This document shows, piece by piece, positions 44,595 to 53,300 of a stretch of 64,000 nucleotides of DNA. The position numbers and the translations under genes are program-made. Under the pieces are notes generated by a model. It saw only the letters and a list, made by a program, of their open reading frames with translations, did no database searches and was not told where the DNA came from. The first letter of the stretch is position 1; each line of letters begins with the position of its first letter. Source of the DNA: CAZOEL01 sp964578835 (GTDB lineage Bacteria > Desulfobacterota > Syntrophobacteria > Syntrophobacterales > Syntrophobacteraceae); NCBI GenBank assembly GCA_964578835.1, contig CAZOEL010000012.1, positions 35,959 through 99,958 of the forward strand. Direction: 5' to 3'.

Positions 44595-45422
44595 TCACGA
44601 CGCAGCTACTTCATCAACACATTCGGTAGAAGAAGAGCATACATGGGCGCCCAGCAGCCGAGACAGCGTCTTCCCTGCTTCAGCCGCCAGGGGCCCACAT
44701 TCTCGAGCCGCCGCAGCGGACGCCAGTCCGAGCACGGCAATGTAGCCAATTGGCTGCTCGTTTGGACCGAGCACGGGGGCCGCAACCACATTGAGCCCTG
44801 GCGATGTTTCCTCGAGATCCTCGGCGTACCAGTCCCGGCGACATCGGACTAATTCCTCATTAAGCTTCGCTCGATCAAACTTCGACGGATCCCCATGGAA
44901 ATAGAGCCGTTCTTCCTGAAGCAGCTTGTCTAGCTCCTTTTCCGGAAGAAATGCGGCAATGGCCTTGCCATGACAGCCGTAGGTAAGAGGAAACCGGTGG
45001 CCGACTCGCATGGTAAAGCCCAGCACGCGGCCGCCTTCATCTTTTGCCGCAACGAACACGTTCCTGTCAGCTATCAGCCCGAGCGCCGCGGTAGCTCCCG
45101 CTTTTTCAGCAAGGTCAGACAAAAGCGGCTCGGCAAGCTTCGGCGCGCTCAAAGTATCGAGAAACTTGCGCGAAAGCCCAATGAGGCCAGGCCCGAGCGT
45201 ATAGCCTTTTCCCCTTCCCGCAGTTTGAACAAGGCCATATTTTCCAAGAGTGTGGAGAATACAAAAAGCGGTGCTCTTGTGCATTCCCGCCTTCTCGCAG
45301 ATCTCGGTCAGGTTCAAATGCCCGGACTCTTCCTGAGCGATTCCAAACAAGACCTTCATAGCCTGTTCGACCGCCGGCACCAGGTACTTGTCCGTGGAGG
45401 TGGTTTTAGTTGCCTTTCCCAT
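44595..45422 (-). CDS. IclR family transcriptional regulator
   Basis: 275 aa. An N-terminal winged helix (LTEICEKAGMHKSTAFCILHTLGKYGLV) and a C-terminal IclR effector domain (FTMRVGHRFPLTYGCHGKAIAAF...ETSPGLNVVAAPVLGP). It lies 28 bases upstream of the hydroxylase operon in the same direction, so it probably controls that operon in response to an aromatic or acid ligand. Start: the ATG at 45422 has GGAG 10 bases upstream; the frame extends 21 codons further. A perfect 10-base palindrome AACTATAGTT (45438-45447) lies just upstream and could be its own operator or part of its promoter. Confidence 0.9.
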   Translation of the reverse strand: MGKATKTTSTDKYLVPAVEQAMKVLFGIAQEESGHLNLTEICEKAGMHKSTAFCILHTLGKYGLVQTAGRGKGYTLGPGLIGLSRKFLDTLSAPKLAEPLLSDLAEKAGATAALGLIADRNVFVAAKDEGGRVLGFTMRVGHRFPLTYGCHGKAIAAFLPEKELDKLLQEERLYFHGDPSKFDRAKLNEELVRCRRDWYAEDLEETSPGLNVVAAPVLGPNEQPIGYIAVLGLASAAAARECGPLAAEAGKTLSRLLGAHVCSSSTECVDEVAAS

Positions 45423-45728
45423 CAGTTTTATACTCCGAACTATAGTTTTTGATATATGAACCGAGATCCCTGCTACCATCTGCAAATGGAGATTGTCAAA
45501 GGAAATTTCACGACATATGGAATCGACTAGACCCGGCTTGGCGAACCTTTATTATATTCCATCAAGGTGGACATAGTGTCTTTGGTTCATATCTCTCATT
45601 CCATACTGCGCTCTTTCGCCTTCGGGCGGACGCAGGTTGCGAAAAGGGTTAAAATATGGCATTGGGTATTGAAGGCGCTTTATCCGTTCAAGCGTCTGGC
45701 GATCTTCGGGACGAGGGAGACTCATTCT
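45423..45728. other. Divergent intergenic region and ABC-F leader
   Basis: 306 bases between the IclR gene and the ABC-F gene. Contains the AACTATAGTT palindrome (45438-45447), a UUCG-type hairpin (CGCC-TTCG-GGCG, 45617-45628) nested in CTGCG/CGCAG (45606-45635), and the ribosome site GAGGGA at 45713-45718. Confidence 0.5.
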
Positions 45729-47720
45729 GTGGTGACAGCACAAGGCATAAGCAAGTTTCTTGGAAAAAAAGAGCTATTCCGGGACGTTTCTTTTCACGTG
45801 CATCCGGGCGAAAAGATTGGAATCATCGGACCGAACGGAGCCGGCAAGACCACATTATTCCATATTCTCCTGGGAGAAACCGAGCCGGATAGCGGCATTA
45901 CCACCAAAGCAAAAAACATCCGCACGGGATACCTGCCGCAACAATGGACTCCCCTCGAGGGAAAAACCGTCCTTTCCCATGCAATCGATATCGACGACGA
46001 GGTTCAGACGCTTCGCACCGAGCTGCAAAAGCTCCAAGAATCGCTGGATGCGGATAGAGATCCCACGAAGGCGCAGGAGACTGCCCTTCGACAGGCGCAT
46101 CTGATCGAGCGGCTCGAGCACCTTGGGGGGTATGACCTGGAGGCGCGGGCGAGCAAGATCCTCGCAGGCCTGGGCTTTCGAAACGAAATGCTCGATCGCC
46201 TGGCGTCCACCCTCAGCGGCGGGTGGGTGATGCGGCTCGAGCTGGCGCGCCTGCTACTTGCGGAACCGGATCTTTTGCTCCTCGATGAGCCGACGAACCA
46301 TCTAGACCTAGACTCGCTCCTGTGGCTCGAGCAGTATCTCCTCAACACATCCTCGGCGGTGCTCCTCATCTCGCACGACCGCGCCTTTCTCAACCGGGTC
46401 GTGATGAGAATTCTCGAGCTCGACCAGGCGCAGTTGCAGGAATATAGCGGCAACTACGACTTTTATCTCGAAGAGAAAGCCAAAAGACAGGAAATCCAGT
46501 TCTCGTCCTTCAAGAACCAGCAGGAGCGGCTTCGCCAATTGGAGCGATTCATCGAGCGCAATCGCTACCGAAAAGACAAAGCGAGGCAAGTACAAAGCCG
46601 CATCAAAACGATGGATAAGATCGAGCGGATAGAAGCGCCCACAGAGCAAAGCGAGATTCATTTCACCTTTCCCGAGCCTCAACGCTCGGGGAAGCGTGTG
46701 ATTGAGCTAGAACAGGCGCACAAGGCTTATGGAGAGCACGTTGTCTATTCGGGCATCGATCTTTTGATCGAGCGCGGAGACCGCATCGCATTCCTCGGTC
46801 CCAACGGCGCGGGCAAGAGCACCCTTTTGAAGATGCTCGCCGGCGTCGAAAACATGAGCATGGGCAAACGGATACTCGGCAGCCAGGTGACTACCGGCTA
46901 CTATGCGCAGTATCAGTGGGAACAGCTCCACACTGAATGGACCGTACTCCAGGAGGCCTCATCGATTGCGGGAGACATGTCGCAAACCCAGCTCCGCAGC
47001 CTTCTCGGCGCTTTTCTCTTTAGAGGAGACGACGTCCTCAAGAAAGTATTGGTCCTCAGCGGAGGAGAGAAAGCGCGGCTGATTCTCTGCAAGCTTTTGC
47101 TGCAGCGCCCCAACGTCCTCTTGCTGGATGAGCCGACGAACCACCTCGACATCCCGTCTCGAAACGTACTCGAAACGTCCATGGACGAATTCCCCGGGAC
47201 AATTTGCTTCATCAGCCACGATCGCCATTTCATCAACGCCATAGCAAACAAGATCCTTTTAGTGGAAGCAGGCGGAATACAGCTTTTCCCCGGCAACTAT
47301 GAGGACTTTCAACAAATATGGAAGAAGCGGCTGGAAGAGCCGGTTCTTTCCCCGTCGGAAAAGGCCTTGCGGGAAGAGGCGAAATCTTCCGTTCCCGTCA
47401 AAAGGGGCCAGGAGCAAAAGAGGATCGAAGCAGAAAGAAGAAATGAGCTCTACCGGCTCAAGAAGCCTCTCCAGGAGCGGATCGACAAGATAGAGACGGA
47501 ACTGGATTCGGCTCATCAGCGCTTAGAGCTCCTCAATGCGCGCCTTGCAGACCCCGACACCTACCGGGACGGCAAAGAAGTGCAGGAGCTTCAAAAGGAG
47601 TATCAACAATGCCAGACGACTATTCGCAAGCTCACAAGCGAATGGGAGGAAAGCTCGCTGGCGATGGAAGAATTGGAAGAAACCTTTATGAAAAACAAGG
47701 AACAAGCCCTCGGAAGTTGA
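45729..47720 (+). CDS. ABC-F family ATPase (Uup/YheS-like)
   Basis: 663 aa, no membrane segments; a ribosome-associated ATPase that eases stalled or drug-bound translation. Seen: two ABC cassettes with GPNGAGKTT and GPNGAGKST, signatures LSGGWVMRLELARLL and LSGGEKARLILCKLL, Walker B DEPTNHLDLDS and DEPTNHLDIPS, an inter-domain linker (about 240-310), and a C-terminal coiled coil (about 560-655). Start: GTG at 45729 (or 45732), preceded by GAGGGA; the frame runs upstream to 45567, but those 54 codons resemble no ABC-F N-terminus and lie over the leader hairpin. Confidence 0.92.
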   Translation: MVTAQGISKFLGKKELFRDVSFHVHPGEKIGIIGPNGAGKTTLFHILLGETEPDSGITTKAKNIRTGYLPQQWTPLEGKTVLSHAIDIDDEVQTLRTELQKLQESLDADRDPTKAQETALRQAHLIERLEHLGGYDLEARASKILAGLGFRNEMLDRLASTLSGGWVMRLELARLLLAEPDLLLLDEPTNHLDLDSLLWLEQYLLNTSSAVLLISHDRAFLNRVVMRILELDQAQLQEYSGNYDFYLEEKAKRQEIQFSSFKNQQERLRQLERFIERNRYRKDKARQVQSRIKTMDKIERIEAPTEQSEIHFTFPEPQRSGKRVIELEQAHKAYGEHVVYSGIDLLIERGDRIAFLGPNGAGKSTLLKMLAGVENMSMGKRILGSQVTTGYYAQYQWEQLHTEWTVLQEASSIAGDMSQTQLRSLLGAFLFRGDDVLKKVLVLSGGEKARLILCKLLLQRPNVLLLDEPTNHLDIPSRNVLETSMDEFPGTICFISHDRHFINAIANKILLVEAGGIQLFPGNYEDFQQIWKKRLEEPVLSPSEKALREEAKSSVPVKRGQEQKRIEAERRNELYRLKKPLQERIDKIETELDSAHQRLELLNARLADPDTYRDGKEVQELQKEYQQCQTTIRKLTSEWEESSLAMEELEETFMKNKEQALGS

Positions 47721-47758
47721 TTTATTCCGCGGCCCAACAAGCGCAAGGCGATATCAAT

Positions 47759-48673
47759 ATGGATATTCATCGACTGGAAGTGTTTTGCAAAGTGCTCGAA
47801 CTGCAGAGCTTCACCAAAGCCGCCGACGCCGTCTGCCTCACGCAGCCGACGGTAAGCGAGCACATACGGGCTCTGGAAGAAACACTCGGTGAAAAGCTTG
47901 TAGACAGGCTGGGGCGCGAAGTGCTCCCGACTCCCGCGGGCAAGATACTCTATCGGTACGCGCAGGATATCATCAAGCTTCGCAACGAAGCCATCCAAGC
48001 GCTCGACAGGTATAAGGGGAATTTATCGGGACACCTGCTCATCGGAGCGGGCACCATTCCCGGGACCTATATCCTTCCCGAGCTTATCGGATCTTTCAAG
48101 GCAAAGCACCCATCCATCAGGGTCACGCTCAAAATTTCAGGCAGCGCCTCAATCGTTCAGAAGATCCTTGACGGAAGCTACGAGGCGGGGCTTCTCGGAG
48201 TTCGCTGGGAAGATCGCAGGATATTGCTGGAAGAGATCTTCTCGGATGAGCTGTTGCTCACGGTCTTTCCCGAGCACCCGTGGGCGAAGAGGGAATCGGT
48301 CGAAGTAGCGGAACTGGCGAACGAGCCGTTCATCCTCAGAGAAAAAGAATCCGGCACTCGCATGGTGGTGGGCAAAGCGCTTGAAGCCCACGGCTTCGAG
48401 CCATCGCGCATCAACGCGGTCGCCGAAATGGGCAGCACGGAAGCAATCCGCCAGGGGATCAAGGCCAAGATCGGGGTTTCGATTCTCTCCTCCAAAGCCG
48501 TTGAAGAAGACCTCCAGCGAGGATGTCTCGTAGGCGTTCCTTTGAGCGGAGTCAAGCTCTCCAGATCCTTTTACCTCGCTCAAAGAAAGAACCGGGAGCC
48601 CTCTCCTCTCTGCACTGCATTTGTGAACCATCTAAGAGCCGAAGCTGCGCGTGGGATGAAAAAAGAGGAATGA
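47759..48673 (+). CDS. LysR family regulator, selenium-metabolism-associated type
   Basis: 304 aa. An N-terminal helix-turn-helix (LEVFCKVLELQSFTKAADAV) and a LysR substrate-binding domain (GAGTIPGTYILPELIGSFK). The N-terminal half and the GxxTIPGxYILP signature match the LysR type linked to selenium metabolism in anaerobes; this assignment is from memory of the family and no selenium gene is in the window. Start: the ATG at 47759 gives the canonical MDIHRLEVF. It lies 38 bases after the ABC-F gene. Confidence 0.85.
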   Translation: MDIHRLEVFCKVLELQSFTKAADAVCLTQPTVSEHIRALEETLGEKLVDRLGREVLPTPAGKILYRYAQDIIKLRNEAIQALDRYKGNLSGHLLIGAGTIPGTYILPELIGSFKAKHPSIRVTLKISGSASIVQKILDGSYEAGLLGVRWEDRRILLEEIFSDELLLTVFPEHPWAKRESVEVAELANEPFILREKESGTRMVVGKALEAHGFEPSRINAVAEMGSTEAIRQGIKAKIGVSILSSKAVEEDLQRGCLVGVPLSGVKLSRSFYLAQRKNREPSPLCTAFVNHLRAEAARGMKKEE

Positions 48674-48744
48674 GCGTCGATTCGACGTCGGGGCATGGCT
48701 GTGCAGGGTCTGAGCAGCCCCAGAAGCCTCATTTCCTCTCATTT

Positions 48745-49611
48745 TCAGTTTGGCCCCAAAGCAAGAAGAATGTTTTCCAGCTCGCTCCCAAGTCTGAGGA
48801 ATTCTTCCGGGCTCAGGCTTTCCGGACGCCTCATGGGATCTATGCCGCTTTTTGAAAAGGCCTCGTCCAGGCTCGGCGCCGCTCTTCCCATAAGAGCCTT
48901 CAGACTGTTTTGAAGAGTCTTTCGCCTCTGCTGGAAAGCAATATTGACGAGGTTCCTGAAGAAGTCGAAAGAAGGCGCGCCTTGAGGAGACTCTTCCGGA
49001 AAGTCGATGGACAAAACGAGCGAATCCACATTGGGAGGAGGATAGAATTGCTTAGGTCCCACATAAAAAAGCCGGTCCACACGGGCGTAAGCTCCAAGCA
49101 GCACGGATAAAACGCCATAGTCTTTGGTTCCGGGCTCTGCTGCAAATCTTTCCCCTACTTCCTTCTGGACCATGAAAACCGATCTCTTGACGGATGCGCG
49201 AGATTCCAAAAGATAAAACAAGAGAGGCGAGCTGATATTGTATGGCAAGTTGCCAAGAACTGTCAGCCTCCGGCTTTCGGATCGGCTCAAAGCCTCGAGA
49301 TCGAAGGCGAGGATGTCCTGCGAATGGACGAAGACCTGGCACTCGGAGGGAGGCATGTTCATCTTCAGATATTCGGCGAGATCTCGATCGAGCTCCACGA
49401 GATGCAACCGTCCGACGCAAGGCAAGATGAACTGAGTCAGAGCGCCGAGCCCCGGCCCCACTTCGACGACCACATCCGAGGGATCGAGCTCCGCGCACCG
49501 GACTATTCGCTCCGCCGTATTGGGCTGCGCAAGGAAATGCTGGCCAAACCGCTTCCTCGGCTTTGTTCCATGGAAGCTAAAATATTGCCTCGGGGTGATA
49601 AAACCGCTCAT
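48745..49611 (-). CDS. rsmA: 16S rRNA dimethyladenosine transferase
   Basis: Dimethylates A1518 and A1519 in helix 45 of 16S rRNA. Seen in 288 aa: KRFGQHFLAQPNTAERIV, SAM motif I EVGPGLGALTQFIL, motif II VELDRDLAEYL, and the catalytic NLPYNISSPLLF. The next gene upstream, tsaD, ends 9 bases before its start, so tsaD-rsmA are co-transcribed. Convergent with the LysR gene. Confidence 0.95.
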   Translation of the reverse strand: MSGFITPRQYFSFHGTKPRKRFGQHFLAQPNTAERIVRCAELDPSDVVVEVGPGLGALTQFILPCVGRLHLVELDRDLAEYLKMNMPPSECQVFVHSQDILAFDLEALSRSESRRLTVLGNLPYNISSPLLFYLLESRASVKRSVFMVQKEVGERFAAEPGTKDYGVLSVLLGAYARVDRLFYVGPKQFYPPPNVDSLVLSIDFPEESPQGAPSFDFFRNLVNIAFQQRRKTLQNSLKALMGRAAPSLDEAFSKSGIDPMRRPESLSPEEFLRLGSELENILLALGPN

Positions 49612-49620
49612 TGTCTTCTT

Positions 49621-50640
49621 CTAATACCAGCGTGATACAGCATCGATATCTATGGGATTCGCACAAAAGCCGGAGCGCTTCCAGACCGAGTATCCCGCAG
49701 CGGCGATCATTACCGCATTGTCCGTACAGTATCTGAGAGGAGGCAAGTGCAAGTTCAACCTACGCGCGCCAGTCTCCTGCTCGAGCCGCTCTCTGAGCCG
49801 CCTGTTGGCGGCCACGCCTCCAACCACCGCAACATCGCTCACCTTTTGCATTTCCGCAGCTTTCACGGTCTTTGCGGCCAAAACTTCCACAACGGCTTCC
49901 TGAAAGCTCGCCACAAGATCTTCGAGACTGTATTCGCCCTCATTGCTAGAAGTGCGGGGAGGACCGAAGCGCCTTACAAAATTGGCGACCGAAGTCTTGA
50001 TTCCACTGAAGCTGAAGTCGAGAGAGTCTTTGCTTAGAAAAGCTTTTGGAAACTGGAAGGCTTGAGGATTTCCCAAGGCCGAGAGCCGATCGATGACGAC
50101 TCCTCCAGGGTAACCCAGTCCTAGCAGCTTGGCCACTTTATCGAAGGCCTCTCCCGCGGCGTCGTCGAGCGTAGTTCCTAAAAGACGGCTCTGGCCATCG
50201 GACTCCACCCGGTAGAGAGCCGAATGCCCTCCCGATACGACAAGACATACAAACGGGTTTTCGAGAGGATCGCGCTCGAGAAAGGCAGCTTTCATATGTC
50301 CTTCGAGATGATTTATCGCCAGAAGCGGTTTTTTCAGAGCGAAGGCCATCGCCTTTGCAGCGCTGAGTCCTACGAGAAGAGCCCCAACAAGGCCCGGTCC
50401 CTGCGTCGCCGCAATGGCGTCAAGGTCGTTGCGCGCGATCTTCGCCTCATCCAGAGCGCGCGCAATTACCGGAAGAATCGCCTCCACATGCTTTCTGGAT
50501 GCGAGCTCCGGCACCACGCCTCCATAAGGGGTATGAACGGCGATCTGGCTCGAAACCACATCGGATAAAATTCTCTTTCCATCTTCCACCACTGCCGCGG
50601 CAGTCTCATCACAAGAGCTTTCAATTCCCAGTATCAACAT
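49621..50640 (-). CDS. tsaD: tRNA N6-threonylcarbamoyladenosine synthase subunit TsaD
   Basis: Transfers threonylcarbamoyl to A37 of ANN-decoding tRNAs. Seen in 339 aa: LGIESSCDETAAAV, ELASRKHVEAI, metal-site NHLEGHM, VSGGHSALY, DDAAGEAFDKVAKLLGLGYPGG, and VVGGVAANRRLRE. Start: the ATG at 50640 gives the family N-terminus; the frame extends upstream to 50784 without similarity. The stop lies 9 bases before rsmA. Confidence 0.95.
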   Translation of the reverse strand: MLILGIESSCDETAAAVVEDGKRILSDVVSSQIAVHTPYGGVVPELASRKHVEAILPVIARALDEAKIARNDLDAIAATQGPGLVGALLVGLSAAKAMAFALKKPLLAINHLEGHMKAAFLERDPLENPFVCLVVSGGHSALYRVESDGQSRLLGTTLDDAAGEAFDKVAKLLGLGYPGGVVIDRLSALGNPQAFQFPKAFLSKDSLDFSFSGIKTSVANFVRRFGPPRTSSNEGEYSLEDLVASFQEAVVEVLAAKTVKAAEMQKVSDVAVVGGVAANRRLRERLEQETGARRLNLHLPPLRYCTDNAVMIAAAGYSVWKRSGFCANPIDIDAVSRWY

Positions 50641-51159
50641 GATTTGTCCGCTACCCGCCCGACATTCAGAATCTATTGGATCATCAACCCGTCGTTGACA
50701 GCAGTTCCAATTTCGAACCCGGCGAAATGCTCTCGTAGGGTGGGAGCGTCTTTTTACGCCCACAAGATTGACGCTAGCAGCCAATCTTTGGTGGGCAGGA
50801 AAAAACTTTTGCCCACCCTACCCAGCACTCCGCCCGTTCTCTCCAACGCTTTCGGCAACACATCGACGGCTATAATATCTTTTTCTTAAAGAAGGAACAT
50901 ATTTCCGAATAAAGATGCTGCTATTTTTTCATCGGCCTGCATGAAAGCGAGCGGCATGACTCACGCCGCCGCTCATTGAAGGCGCTTTGATTATATCAAA
51001 TAGACCAAAATCCGAGCCTCAACAGATAAAAACCCGCTCAGGGTTGAGCTAAACAATGGGCTTGCTTATATTTTTGGTTGTCTCAACTACCGATGCGGTG
51101 TAATTCTCAATAGATTTGAGGATAGAACATACAAAAATCAACAACGAGGGGGAAAGTGA
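50641..51159. other. Intergenic region upstream of the defence-like operon
   Basis: 519 bases. Contains the 50735-50821 palindromic repeat; the rest is AT-richer and probably carries the promoters of tsaD and of the operon at 51160. No RNA gene seen. Confidence 0.5.
50735..50821. repeat. Palindromic repeat element (REP/MITE-like)
   Basis: GTAGGGTGGG (50735-50744) pairs with CCCACCCTAC (50812-50821); inside, GCCCACAAGATTG (50758-50770) pairs imperfectly with 50782-50796 (CAATCTT..GGTGGGC), two extra bases on the right. The GTAGGGTGGGC...GCCCACCCTAC motif is common in intergenic repeats of environmental bacteria, as I recall. Confidence 0.7.
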
Positions 51160-51996
51160 ATGGCGGATGAAGGATTTTTGACCGAAGTCCAGGAGGATTT
51201 GGCGGAGCTATTGAAACCTTATCAGCAGGAGTTGAGCCGGCGGGAGAAAATGGCCGAATTCGTCAAACGCTGCATCCAATTTGCCGGCAGAGACGATTTT
51301 CTTCAGCTGGACGATCTTCTCAAGACCTCAACCGTTGAAGAAGTCGAAGCGGAAGAGGGGCTGGCGGGATGCCGGGAAATTTTCGATCGATTGAGGAGCT
51401 ACGCCGATGACAAAGTAGAACGTTACCGCCTCGAGTTCATCAATGATTTGACCCAACGCGCCCGGGAAGCGGGACTTGAAATCGAGATCGACTTTCCCCG
51501 CTTCAGCGTTTTGAAAGGCATCGACGGGACGGTCGATTTCAGCGGCAGGCGAACCGTCATAAACAAGAAGACACTCAAGTCGATCGATCCCAGGCGCATA
51601 GTCTCCATGCTCTCGAGGATCAAACGCAACCTGTACGACAGCCCCTTCAACGCTCAGGCGTTCATCGACAGCCTTCACCGCACCTATTCCGAAATCCTGA
51701 AAAAGGAGAACTGGGCTCCAGGCCATCCGGTTCCCATTCAGCGGTTTTACTTCGACCACGTTCTCTCCCTCCAGAGCAAGGCCTTCTTTCAGGACATGGA
51801 AAAGGGGAGATTCCGAGGCTACAGCCTGGATCAATTTGCCGTCGACATATGGCGATACTTTCAGGCGGGCACGGGTGGAACATCGGAAGGACTTGCTCTT
51901 CAGCTGCGCCCGGGCAGAAACAACTCCCTCTGGCTTATAGACAGCGACGGAGAACGGCGTCAGATCACCACGATCTCCTTTCAGGAGCATAAGTAA
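51160..51996 (+). CDS. Unrecognised protein, first gene of the helicase/ATPase operon
   Basis: I do not recognise this 278-aa protein. It has a charged, mostly helical N-terminal half (about 1-115), then a mixed region with FSVLKGIDGTVDFSGRR (about 113-130) and a C-terminal part with a beta-rich end (ALQLRPGRNNSLWLIDSDGE). No signal, membrane segment or catalytic motif is visible. It is preceded by GAGGGGGAAAG and its stop overlaps the next start (TAATG), so it is translationally coupled to the ATPases. It could be an adaptor, DNA-binding or sensor subunit. By position it matches the small first protein of Shango-type loci, but I see no TerB signature. Confidence 0.75.
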   Translation: MADEGFLTEVQEDLAELLKPYQQELSRREKMAEFVKRCIQFAGRDDFLQLDDLLKTSTVEEVEAEEGLAGCREIFDRLRSYADDKVERYRLEFINDLTQRAREAGLEIEIDFPRFSVLKGIDGTVDFSGRRTVINKKTLKSIDPRRIVSMLSRIKRNLYDSPFNAQAFIDSLHRTYSEILKKENWAPGHPVPIQRFYFDHVLSLQSKAFFQDMEKGRFRGYSLDQFAVDIWRYFQAGTGGTSEGLALQLRPGRNNSLWLIDSDGERRQITTISFQEHK

Positions 51997-53300
51997 TGAC
52001 AACAAGAGAGCAGCTCGAGCAGTTGAAGCCGTTTCAAGCGAGAGCCATCATAGAAGAGCTTCGAAAAGGGAGCGTGCCGATTGAATACGTGCCATTCTTC
52101 ACGGTTGGCAGGCAGAACTGGCTCACCCTCATCGAAGACGACCTCGACAACTACATTTCTGCAGGAGGCGCCAAGGTCCGCTTTATCAATGGCGATTACG
52201 GCGACGGAAAGACCCATTTCATGTCGGTAATCCGTCACATGGCCCTACAGAAGGGGTTCGCGGTTTCCTTTGTGGTGCTCACTCCCGAAATTCCCATGCA
52301 CAAGTTCGAGACTGTCTACCAGGAGATAGTGAGGCAGCTTCGCGGAAGCTATGATGGCGTCGGCATCAGAAGCCTCGTTGACGAATGGTCGGACAAAAAG
52401 GCGGCGGAGCTCAGTATAGAGTCGGGACAGTCTCTTCAGGAAAAGCTTTCGGAGCTGGGCGATGAGCTTCGCGCTCTTCCGGGCATGGATCTCAACTTCG
52501 CCAACGCTCTTACGGCGCTGCTCGACAGCAAGATCGCTCCCCTGCCGGAAGGACAGACGGAAAAAGAGCGCGCAGAGTCTCGCGAAGCGCTCTACCAGTG
52601 GCTGCTCGGAGGTAAAGTCAGCAAACGGGAGTTGAAGCCCTTTCAGGTCTTCGAGCCTCTCAACAAGAGCAACAGCAAAAGAATGCTGAGCTCGCTCATA
52701 GCTTTTCTCGGAAGCTTCGGCCACAAAGGCCTCATTCTTCTCATGGATGAGCTCGAGACGGTCATCGCGCAGTCGGCCACCGTACGCAACACCGCCTATG
52801 AAAACGTGAGGCTCCTGATCGATAACACGGAACAAGCCCGATGCCTTCATATATTTTTTTCAATCATTCCCGACGTGATCATTTCCGAGAAAGGCTTCAA
52901 GAGCTACGACGCGCTCTGGAGCCGCGTGCGCTCCATTGGCGAAAGCAAGCGGCTCAACTACAGAGGCGTTCTGATCGACCTCCACAAGACTCCTCTCGAT
53001 ACGCGGGAGCTGATCGACCTAGGCCTTTGCCTGCGCCGCATTCATGAGCTCTCTTATCGTTGGGAAGCCGAGGGCTCCATTCCCGATGAGCTCATCGAAA
53101 AAATCTGTCAGAATCAAAAGAAGATGGGGCTTTTGAGCGAAGTGCGGCTCTTTGTGAAACAGATCATCCGCTGCCTCGATATGGCCGAGCAGGGCGAGCC
53201 TCCCGGAGACGAACTGGATCTCACCGATCATATTATTTCCAGCCAAAGAGAGCTTGAACGGGAAAAGATCGAAAAACTGCAACCCAGTTGGGATTCATGA
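51996..53300 (+). CDS. BrxD-like P-loop ATPase (BrxC/BrxD, DUF2791 family), copy 1
   Basis: 434 aa. Walker A at 65-73 (NGDYGDGKT) followed by HFMSVIRHMA, Walker B at 246-252 (LILLMDE), and an ORC/Cdc6-like AAA+ layout with a long C-terminal helical region. The N-terminus, KPFQARAIIEELRKGSVP, is typical of BrxD proteins. In BREX type 2 BrxD accompanies the Lhr-like helicase BrxHI, and a related ATPase plus helicase pair occurs in Shango. It overlaps the previous gene by 1 base and the next by 4. Probably cytoplasmic and DNA-linked. Confidence 0.85.
   Translation: MTTREQLEQLKPFQARAIIEELRKGSVPIEYVPFFTVGRQNWLTLIEDDLDNYISAGGAKVRFINGDYGDGKTHFMSVIRHMALQKGFAVSFVVLTPEIPMHKFETVYQEIVRQLRGSYDGVGIRSLVDEWSDKKAAELSIESGQSLQEKLSELGDELRALPGMDLNFANALTALLDSKIAPLPEGQTEKERAESREALYQWLLGGKVSKRELKPFQVFEPLNKSNSKRMLSSLIAFLGSFGHKGLILLMDELETVIAQSATVRNTAYENVRLLIDNTEQARCLHIFFSIIPDVIISEKGFKSYDALWSRVRSIGESKRLNYRGVLIDLHKTPLDTRELIDLGLCLRRIHELSYRWEAEGSIPDELIEKICQNQKKMGLLSEVRLFVKQIIRCLDMAEQGEPPGDELDLTDHIISSQRELEREKIEKLQPSWDS

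Noticed and set aside
45567..45728. Upstream in-frame extension of the ABC-F gene to an ATG-like start region
   Set aside because: The extra 54 codons do not resemble ABC-F proteins and overlap a hairpin leader; GTG at 45729 has a good ribosome site.
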